Of a DNA stretch of 64,000 bases, positions 57,001-64,000 are shown one piece after another. The notes under the pieces were generated by a model. The model was not told where the DNA came from, searched no databases, and saw nothing but the letters and a program-made list of their open reading frames with translations. Position 1 is the stretch's first letter. Each line of letters begins with the position of its first letter. A program made the translations under genes and the position numbers. Source of the stretch: Pycnopodia helianthoides (taxonomy: Eukaryota > Echinodermata > Asteroidea > Forcipulatida > Asteriidae). Where the stretch lies: positions 5,843,195 through 5,907,194 of the forward strand of contig CM063249.1 of NCBI GenBank assembly GCA_032158295.1, in the 5' to 3' direction.

Positions 57001-60000
57001 TTGACAACGGTGGTTGATTCATTAAAGATAATTATGAGTAGTCCCATCGACCCACTTAGCGACAGCGGAAGTCAGTGGTTTTCCCATATTTTTCTTGGCT
57101 ACTCCGAGGTAGATCAACAGCAGTACAATTAATAATGGTAATTATAGTCTGTTAGGATATTTTATTTGTCACACTTTGCCGTCCATTGGCTTCTGCCCAG
57201 CAATTGGGAGACAATCGAGGATCCAGCTCTGAGACAATACATTTATTTAGGATTGTTTGTCAGTCACAGTTTGCAGTACATGGGTTTTTGCCCGATGTTG
57301 AGACCATAACCCGTTGAATGAAGTAAACCCCAATCGGGGCTTTACAGTTGATTTGGACAGCATATAAATTGTTGCAACTGTCACATATTAATGCCACCGA
57401 CCGATGTTACAATCGATTGAAGGCCACTTTCATCGTATTCCTGTAACATTATCGAAATACTTTCAGGGCTATAATATAAATCCAAAGTGGGATACTTTCT
57501 CAAAAAGGCGAGTTTGTCACCAAATGGTAAGTCTGCTGCCACCTAGCGTCTCAAAAGTACCCCCTTTGGTACATAAACACACCAACCTGTTCAGCGTAGT
57601 TTGCAGGTGGAGCCTCGGTATGACCATAGGGACACATCCAGAACTGACTGTAGGCATGCATGTCAATGTAAACCTTCATGTTAGCTTTAAGGGTTGATAG
57701 GTAGGCTGTCAAAGATTGAACTTCTATCTCAGACTGTCGGCTATCGCCATGGTAGGTTTCTCGACACGGGTTGTTGCTCGAACCAGACTCTGCGTAAAAG
57801 TGTTTGTCAACAGACAAAAATGATAAGTACGCGATTTTACGGTCCCTGTCTGAATGACACTGAAAATGTACACTTTTTCACCCGACGGACCTTATGCAAT
57901 GACGTCATCACGCCGCCATCTTGGAGGTAAAACAATCGGATGATGAAACAATGGAAAACGCAAGCACTGTATGCGTAGCGCACAAGCAGCCAATGCGATA
58001 CCATTCAACCACGTTCTCAGAGGCGATCGATCTCGCCGCGCCTTCTTTTTCTGTCATGAGTTAATTTAAATGTACTGATATATATAATGCATATGACTTA
58101 TTGGTCTAGAGTTCATTGATTTTCCCCGCGAGCAATTTTTTTTATGCAGCACACGTCGGCTAAAGAGTCAACAGTTAAGGGATAGGAAGAACAGCCTATC
58201 CCTTAACTGTTGACTCCATAGCCGACGTGTGCTGCAGAAAACAAAATCGCGCCCCGCGAGTACACAGATGGGCGTTTTCATTGTTTCATCGTCGGTTTAG
58301 CTCTTAGATGGCGGCTGGATGACGTCATCAATGTATAAGGTCTATAAGGTAGGGTACTAGTCCTACAAGGCTGGTGACGAGAGGTATCGGTACGGCGCGC
58401 TGCCCATGGTAGCGAGGCTGTTACCTTTCATTTGACCTCTTACCCAGGGTGCTCTACTCACATGACGTCATGTGCATAAGGTACTATTCCAACTTTAATT
58501 AAGGTTCAAAGACTATCATTACCTGACCAGTGATCATCAAAGTTCTGTTGAGATCTGCTCCTGTACACCACGAATAATGATCTGATGGACGCATGTTTTT
58601 CCTCCAAAACCTATCTGTCTATAAATGATAATCCCAAAACAAAATCACTTTATTTATAGTCGACAACGGAATTATTATTAGGGTAGCAGCTGTGAGTTCC
58701 CTCAATAGTGGCGTAACCAGAGCGGGGGGGGGGGGGTGGGTTGGGTTGGCAAATGACGTCGAAAAAATCCACAGCTGAATTGTTCGTTACAATAACTAGC
58801 CCCTCCATAATAATTTGTTTTCTGTATTTTCCCTCGCTCCCCCCCCCTTGAAAATGTGTGGTCACCTCACTGTTCTTCAACCCTATTACAATAACTCTTT
58901 CCCGGTAGCCAAAAATAAATACATAAAACAAGGATAGATAATTAGTAGCCCTAGGGTTGTACGCTATTCTCCGTTACACTGCCGCTGACGGTTCGCTTTA
59001 TGGGGGATGCAACGGAGGTGTCCAGACTGGGCTGGATTAGGAGTATTTTGTACACAGTGAGGTTGGGTATACGACCTTCGTTATGAATGTAGAGTTATTT
59101 TGCTTTCTTCAAATCGGGTCATATAAAATACTGCGACTGAAGGGCGAATAGACTGGTCCATTTTCGTCCAATGAAAATCAGTATTCAGGGAACATGACGA
59201 AGATGACGACAGATTGAGGAATGTATAATGTCTAGAGAAAAGATATTTTTTAATTTGTTTAAATGAGATATCACCTAATTCACAAGGCCGGACGGCCACT
59301 TCAAGGTGAGGGCTTACATTTTACTGATTTGGACTGTAGACCCAAATCAACTGTCACCAGGGGTACGTTGCCACCTACTCCTGGGGCTGAAACAGGATTA
59401 CCCCCCCCCCCCCTTCACAGTCCGAAGGATGTCTGCATGGGTATCATCCACTATGAGCCTGGCTGGTGGTACCTTCCCATTAAAAATGACACCTGTTTGA
59501 ATGACTTGCCTCGTGAGTGTGTATATAACCGTCCGGGTTGAAGATCGGCATGACGTAGAAGTCCACACTATCTAGGAGTTTAACTACTTCCGGGTCACCT
59601 TTTTCGTAGTCAGTCGCAAGCTACTTATCAAAAAAAAAAACGGGGGAAAGAAAACACATACTTTATTTCCAAAAGACTCCTAAACACAGAACAAAGAGCA
59701 ATATGAAGACCGTCAAAAATGGAATGGAAATAATAAATAAAAATCAAGCAAAAGGAAAGTTATGTAATCATCGTTGGGAAGGGAATTTTGGAGGTTGGAG
59801 CATAACAGATCTGCATATTTTGAGTTATTAAGTTTTTTATTCGAAAGACGAAATTAATGGGCTAAAATGTGAAGGTTTAAACATTTCATATAAAAATTGC
59901 TTACCAAATAGACAATTTTGATTGTTGTTGCCGATGCAAGCCATTCGCGTGGATGAGTTCCGCTCTGCCACCAGAAAATGGGTTTGTTGGTGCCTGGCTT

Positions 60001-63000
60001 CCCGATCTGGAGATAATAAGCATTGGATGTTCATTACTTCCATTGTGTTTTTCCAAACTGTGATGGAACTAGCCAAGTCCAATTTGTATAAGTTAAGAAT
60101 TACACTGAAAATTCAACCATGCCCGGGGGGGGGGGGGGTTCCAAACTAATGGGAAAACTAGCCGAGTCCAATTTGTATATGTTGAGAATTACAATGAAAG
60201 TTCAACCATTCCGGGGGGGGGGGGACAAAACATGCCAAAATGGGGAGCATTGAGTCTTGTAAAACACACAAATCCACGAACAAGGTGCTCAGGGCAAAGA
60301 GAGAAACTTAATCAAAGAGGAAAAGGAGAACCTTAGATATTTAAACAGCCGAGGAAACACCTTCGACATGAGTTGTGTTTTTAGAGATGTTTTTGAAGAT
60401 AATGATTGTTTGTGAGATTCTTATACGAAAAGGTATTACTGGTTTCAAAGATTGGTTGCAGTTCCCCCAAAGTGCGCGTTGAGATATCAATCAACTCTCG
60501 GAGATGTTTGCTGCCACCCTTCGATTGATTGAGGAGATAATCACAAGGTCTTACCTTCAGGAATCTAATATCATTACCCTCATATGACTGAGATCCTAGT
60601 TTATCCACGGACATGATGGAGCTATACGTCGCTGCTATGTCGTCTATCCATTGATTGATCTATCAACAAGTGTCGTATAAGAGGAGTAAACAGAAGAAGA
60701 TTCAAACAAAGTTCCTGCCTTTCAACCGTTTTTTCAAACAACGGGCCTATCTGATATTTTTTGTCGACAGTTTTTTTAATTTAGCCTTGGTGTCTTGTTA
60801 AAAAAGGATATACCTGAAATATCTTTGAGTAAATAAAAACTAATCAACAAACGGGCTAAAGTTTTTGGTTGGGTAAGATTCTTCAAAGAACCTGTTTCAA
60901 CAGGCCTATATTATGTCAAGTAGAGCTTCTAGAATAAGGGATACCAATTACTCATTAAAGGTGCATATTTGACCAACGTGGGTCAAAGTCAGACGAGGAT
61001 AAATTATGAGTTAACTGCCCTCTGAGTGGTATGAGTTTTTATTTGAAGGAAGGCGAGCTGAACTTTAACTTGGGGCGTGATAGGTGTGTTAAAGGAAGTC
61101 TAGCTGAAGTTTAACGTGGAGCGTGATAGGTGTGTTAAAGGAAGTCTAGCTGAACTTCAACGTGGAGCGTGATAGGTGTGTTAAAGCATAGAGAATCCTT
61201 TCTCTATGGTTAAAGGAAGTCTAGCTAAACTTTGGAGCGCGATGGGTTTGTTTGAGGGAAGTTTAGCTGAACTTCAACGTGGGGCGTGATGGGTGTGTTT
61301 AAAGAAGGCTAGCTGAAGTTTAACGTTGGTCGTGATGGGTGAGTCAATAGTAACTCAGATACCACCCATCAACAACCCATTGTCATTTTTTTCATAACTG
61401 ATGTTTACCTGATCAAATTCGTTAAACAAATCATATCTGAATTTAGCGATAGATGAGGTACCATCAGGTTGTCCCGTCTGTGCTTCGTCAACCTTTTGCT
61501 GGACATCTTCTATCATTGTAGAGAATCTAAGATTACTGTCCCCAAGAATGTCACGAAACAGGCTGAGCTCGCCCGGACTGACCATTACATCCACGGGGTG
61601 GCCTGGTTGCTTGGGCTCGGTCCAAAAATCCAGCTACGTAAAAGTAAATTTGTATATAGTAGGGTAAACAAACAACAACGTAATGTGTCATTTTTAAACC
61701 ACTTTATTTGATGCTTTTTGGGGGAGCAGGCCCAATCTTTCCAGTCACTCTAAGCGAAGCTGGTCCATTAATTTAAAACACGACGTACTAGCGTTGACTT
61801 AAATTTTTGTATTTTTTGTTATCACTTGCCAAACTAAATTTTAACTATAGCTTAAAGGAACATTACAGAATTGGTTTTTGATAACAAAACAGTTGCTGGC
61901 AGTGTAAACACTTTATGTAATCCACCATATACATTAACTGACAAACCTGTAGAAGTTTGAGATCGATCGGCCATCTGGGTCACGAGAAAATAGTGAAAAA
62001 CCGATTACACATTTGCATGAAATCATATAGGTTCAACAAACGAATAAAACGCTCACTGAGCGATAAACTCCAATCGGAAAATTAGTTTATTCATGTCTCA
62101 TCAAATATGGCATTTCAGACAGAAATATTTCAAGGGATGTTTTCTACTATCATCATCATTAGACCGTGTAAGTTTATGTAAATCTGTGATCAAAAGTATA
62201 TTTTACAATTACCAATTCTGTAATGTTCCTTTAATAGTCAAAGATATCATGTTAATCTGTTTTTTGTTATTTTTGATGTCCTACCTCACCCGGGAATGTT
62301 TCGTGTAAGCTCTGCAGAGATTGTAACTCCATGAGGTCATTTGGAACGACACGAAGAACCTTGTAGCTAAAAACAAAGGAATCATTTATTCACTGCTACT
62401 TAATCCTGGTGGGAAGGTTAGGGTGGGGTTGGGGTTGGGTTGGGGTGGGGTTGGGGAGGGAGTACGGTGTTGGGGTAACAATAATGATAACAATTCTTAT
62501 ATAGCGCATAACCGTGAGGTCCCTATATGCGCTGGAAGTATTTTCCTGCAAGACAGTGTGGAGCTATGTTCTTGAAGTATTAGACCTATTCCTTTACATA
62601 GCACCATGTAATGGTTTACAAGGTGCTGTGGCGCAATATGCTGCCGATCAAACCAGGAACACCGGGGCGAACCCCTTCTCTTTCCGATAAGTGCACTGGG
62701 TTCTTTCACGTGAATTACACAAGACACGGGGTAAGGTGTTTTTGTTTACCCCTCTTTTCGAAATTTCCCAAAAGATGCCGATGAAGGTAATTATCACTAG
62801 CCGACATTATCTCTATTATGTTAATCGTGAGATTTTATTGACAGTGCGTTTCTTATTAAGTGCACATTTTCTCTAAACGTACAAGTCCCTTCTTTGATCT
62901 GACAGGAAAAGTTTCTCAATTCATCGATAAAAATACAACCATAAGAACCCAAAGAACATCTTTGCATTGGCAACTTTAGACATTTACAACTTGCTGAGAA

Positions 63001-63696
63001 TAAGAAAAAGCAGATAAAGAGAGGTGTTTATAGCTCAATGTCTCAAGCATTTTGATCGACACGATAGGGATTCTACTTTCTGACTTCTCTTGTACCTAAC
63101 GAACACTAGTCCACAGTCTCCTCGCGAATGTAATCAATTAAAGGCAAAGTATACCTTAGGATTTTGAAACCGTTCGATTGTTTTATTCCTGTATAAATTA
63201 AGATAGGCCTATACACAATCAAACTAACCTGTGAAGATTTCTCTCAAAAGATGGTATTTTTTTTGAGATACCGCAGAAAATCTGGAGCGGTTATGTCCAT
63301 GTAGGAAGAATAATTCATAGTTGGAATACATAATCTGAGAAACGTTTCGTGCATGAAAAGTTTCTCAGATTGACATTTTTTTTAACCCCTTTTCGCTGAA
63401 AACCACATTCCTTACGAAGGGAATCATTTCTCAAAATGTTAAACAATATCAACACAGCTGCTTCTTACCAAGTACGTTTTTATGGTCATTCATTTTTGGA
63501 GTATATTACCAAAGGTATACCCTCCATTTTTAAGTATGAATAAATTATCATTCTCTGGTTCGAAACCACTAAGGAAAGACCAATAAGTAACAATGAATCG
63601 AATGGTCTAACGTACCCATCGTAGCGCTTTCTTTCCCCCGCAAACACACAGACCCAAAAGGGCTACTAGGAGAGCGAAGCGAAGCACGGCCATCAT
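53824..63696 (-). CDS. Secreted pro-carboxypeptidase A-like (M14A), ten exons
   Basis: A zinc metallocarboxypeptidase that should remove C-terminal hydrophobic residues. Exons: 63696-63616, 62366-62285, 61633-61409, 60659-60555, 60006-59905, 59620-59512, 58614-58523, 57789-57587, 55938-55857, 54005-53824. Order: signal peptide, activation peptide (KVLRVVPNDL, ELDFWTEP), then the catalytic domain. Visible active-site parts: HPREW (zinc His and Glu), DRFWRKN (Arg127), DLNRNFD (Asn144-Arg145), IDMHAYSQ (second zinc His), and APELRDQGTYGF (catalytic Glu270). The specificity position reads Ile (GSSIDW), as in A-type enzymes. About 420 residues, the usual length. Intron 6 is GC-AG. Frame faults in exons 1, 7 and 9 look like consensus errors. 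Intron 8 holds a minisatellite copied from the exon 9 border. Digestive use is the likely role by family knowledge. Confidence 0.88.
54073..54255 (+). repeat. Dispersed 180-bp repeat, copy 2
   Basis: Same orientation and about 90% similar to 33066-33250 by eye. Inside carboxypeptidase intron 9. Confidence 0.8.
54870..55120 (+). repeat. Direct duplication around GTTTGTGTGAAGTGGGCGTG
   Basis: CAGTTTGTGTGAAGTGGGCG then TGGCTTA-, CTACGTCAC, twice, about 137 bases apart. Confidence 0.75.
55173..55556 (+). mobile_element. TTAA MITE family A
   Basis: Complete copy in carboxypeptidase intron 9, with a short internal deletion around 55290. Confidence 0.88.
55857..55938 (-). CDS. Carboxypeptidase exon 9, several base faults
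   Basis: Begins LKLADKAMAALKGVSVE after a ccatcag acceptor. Continuity with the family then needs frame changes: DFKT, then GSIATSF in another frame, then a donor TTT|gtaagt one base short of the phase needed by exon 10. GSIATSF matches the family segment before the catalytic tyrosine. The bridging codon reads xAT; a missing T in the T run would make it Tyr. Confidence 0.6.
55904..56975 (-). repeat. Exon-derived minisatellite, about 16 units of 60-70 bp
   Basis: Each unit on the sense strand of the carboxypeptidase gene contains a T-rich stretch, the acceptor ccatcag, and about 35 bases identical or nearly identical to the start of exon 9. An AT-rich linker follows (ATATATAAAACTATTTG). The unit nearest 55938 is the real exon border. 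Unit starts on plus are roughly 55907, 55976, 56041, 56111, 56181, 56247, 56318, 56387, 56457, 56527, 56596, 56662, 56717, 56777, 56840 and 56910. Units between about 56660 and 56820 lack many single bases. Confidence 0.9.
57587..57789 (-). CDS. Carboxypeptidase exon 8, second zinc histidine
   Basis: ESGSSNNPCRETYHGDSRQS, then a helix and VYIDMHAYSQFWMCPYGHT. DMHAYSQ holds the third zinc ligand. Ends CAG|gttggt in phase 0. Confidence 0.88.
57889..58341. mobile_element. 453-bp TIR element with a 40-bp internal stem
   Basis: Ends ACCTTATGCAATGACGTCAT and ATGACGTCATCAATGTATAAGGT. Inside, 58146-58186 and 58195-58235 form an almost perfect hairpin. Sits in carboxypeptidase intron 7. Confidence 0.75.
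58523..58614 (-). CDS. Carboxypeptidase exon 7, one missing base
   Basis: DRFWRKNMRPSDHYSWCTG then ADLNRNFDDHW, carrying Arg127 and the Asn-Arg substrate clamp. After LNR the frame slips; adding one A in AGAACTTT (near 58543) restores NFDDHWS and the correct phase into exon 8. Confidence 0.8.
59275..59475 (-). mobile_element. SINE body, reverse copy
   Basis: Reverse of 49.9 kb (TTGCCACCTACTCCTGGGGC), including a 14-base homopolymer C run. Inside carboxypeptidase intron 6, 40 bases from exon 6. Confidence 0.6.
59512..59620 (-). CDS. Carboxypeptidase exon 6, GC donor
   Basis: LATDYEKGDPEVVKLLDSV, then DFYVMPIFNPDGYIHSR. Ends CGAG|gcaagt, the consensus form of a GC donor. The nearest GT (cag|gtgtca, downstream) would put exon 7 out of frame. 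Confidence 0.85.
59905..60006 (-). CDS. Carboxypeptidase exon 5, zinc motif HxxE
   Basis: IGKPGTNKPIFWWQSGT then HPREWLASATT. The histidine and glutamate of HPRE are the first two zinc ligands; most members have HARE, so Pro for Ala is unusual. 34 codons, no frame problem. Confidence 0.88.
60555..60659 (-). CDS. Carboxypeptidase exon 4
   Basis: INQWIDDIAATYSSIMSVDK, then GSQSYEGNDIRFLK. Start of the catalytic domain; SYEGNDI corresponds to the family pattern S.EGR.I. Phase 0 to 0, 35 codons. Confidence 0.87.
61040..61345. repeat. Minisatellite of about 46 bp in carboxypeptidase intron 3
   Basis: Six to seven imperfect copies of a unit with GGAAGTCTAGCTGAA then a GTGATAGGTGTG core. One unit is interrupted by a short palindrome (AGAGAATCCTTTCTCT). 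Confidence 0.85.
61409..61633 (-). CDS. Carboxypeptidase exon 3, activation peptide
   Basis: 75 codons, phase 0 to 0: LDFWTEPKQPGHPVDVMVSP, then a helix-forming stretch and FRYDLFNEFDQ. LDFW and VDVMV are propeptide hallmarks. Confidence 0.85.
61852..62234 (-). mobile_element. TTAA MITE family A
   Basis: Complete copy in carboxypeptidase intron 2, 50 bases from exon 2. Confidence 0.88.
62285..62366 (-). CDS. Carboxypeptidase exon 2, activation peptide
   Basis: YKVLRVVPNDLMELQSLQSL then HETFPGE. Donor GAG|gtagga is chosen over G|gtgagg four bases earlier because only it gives the family sequence PGE-LDFW with exon 3. Confidence 0.82.
62403..62460 (+). repeat. G-rich GGGGTT tract
   Basis: Irregular runs of three to four G separated by TT or T in carboxypeptidase intron 1. 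Could form a G-quadruplex on the plus strand. Too irregular to be telomeric. Confidence 0.6.
62475..62720. mobile_element. Repeat with TATATAGCGCATAACC start
   Basis: AACAATTCTTATATAGCGCATA and CCTATATGCGCTGGAAG resemble the cell-wide 'tatagcgc' repeats of invertebrate genomes; related to the tail at 30.5 kb. Confidence 0.4.
63138..63533 (+). mobile_element. TTAA MITE family B
   Basis: Copy in carboxypeptidase intron 1, 83 bases from exon 1; right end degenerate (CCTCCATTTTTAA). Confidence 0.78.
63616..63696 (-). CDS. Carboxypeptidase exon 1, signal peptide
   Basis: MMAVLRFALLVALLGLCVCG is a textbook signal peptide. The tail RKRYDG joins exon 2 (YKVLRVVP) only if the five-base G run (63635-63639, C on plus) is read as four. 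Donor GG|gtacgt. ATG at 63696, or the second Met at 63693. Confidence 0.7.
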
Positions 63697-64000
63697 GATC
63701 CCGAAATGATGCTCGTTTCTCGGTCTTTTCGTTTATACACGAATTACGAATAAGTGTCTCGTCACTGGCCTTTGTTATCGCTGGAACAGGTAGGTTAAAT
63801 ATTAATGATACAAACATTTTCCTGTTGTTCTTTCCAGTGTCTGATGTTTGTATAAATTTATCATTGTGCAGTTGTAGAGTCATGCCAGAGATTATTCTAG
63901 CATGACTTGAGTTTGAACTTGTACGTGCTGCACTTCCCGCCTTTATTTTATTACTACAACATTAGTGTTGTTCTGTTGCTGGAAAATATGGTACATTTTT
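63697..64000. other. Carboxypeptidase upstream region
   Basis: Upstream of the signal-peptide ATG on minus. TATAAACG lies about 35 bases from the ATG (63729-63736), too close for a standard TATA unless the leader is very short. Nothing else recognised. Confidence 0.35.

Noticed and set aside
62403..62460. Interstitial telomere repeat
   Set aside because: Units vary between GGGGTT, GGGTT and GGGGTGGGG; not TTAGGG.
63569..63883. 104-codon minus frame over the carboxypeptidase start
   Set aside because: Different frame; the signal peptide from 63696 is the convincing start.

Overview
The window looks like animal nuclear DNA, and most likely an echinoderm, probably a sea star. It is AT-rich and intron-rich, packed with short terminal-inverted-repeat elements, tRNA-like SINEs and broken LINE tails. 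It carries a motile-cilium gene and a GT29 sialyltransferase, which fits a deuterostome. The sea-star call is inference from repeat style and gene content, not a database match. No bacterial operons, CRISPR arrays or rRNA genes are visible. All multi-exon gene models below were built by reading splice sites and frames by eye.

Layout. (1) About 2.3-5.0 kb, minus: a small secreted basic peptide with a TATA box, a signal-peptide exon and a tentative second exon. (2) 11.8-28.6 kb, minus: a seven-exon type II Golgi sialyltransferase of ST6GalNAc type; its 17 kb span is mostly introns full of mobile elements. (3) 28.6-42.1 kb: no host gene recognised. This stretch holds LINE remnants, a THAP-containing inverted-repeat element, two minisatellites, several MITEs and a 0.5 kb tandem duplication. 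(4) 42.15-42.89 kb, minus: a secreted C-type-lectin-like protein in one coding exon. (5) 46.6-53.3 kb, plus: an outer-dynein-arm docking complex gene (ODAD1/CCDC114-like), nine coding exons. (6) 53.5-63.7 kb, minus: a ten-exon secreted pro-carboxypeptidase of A type. Genes 5 and 6 are convergent. The genes do not form one pathway; this is ordinary animal gene spacing.

Three of the multi-exon genes show single-base frame breaks although splice sites and catalytic motifs are conserved. ODAD1 lacks one A in exons 4 and 8. Sialyltransferase exon 3 is out of phase by one base. The carboxypeptidase has breaks in exons 1, 7 and 9. Several units of the 56 kb minisatellite also lack scattered bases. 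Residual indel error in the consensus is the simplest explanation, though pseudogenes or polymorphism are not excluded.

Most unusual structures: a ~16-copy minisatellite made from the splice acceptor and first ~35 coding bases of a carboxypeptidase exon; a short TIR element carrying a broken THAP zinc-finger start; a MITE insertion whose TTAA target duplication can be read against an unoccupied sibling copy; and the unrecognised secreted peptide.
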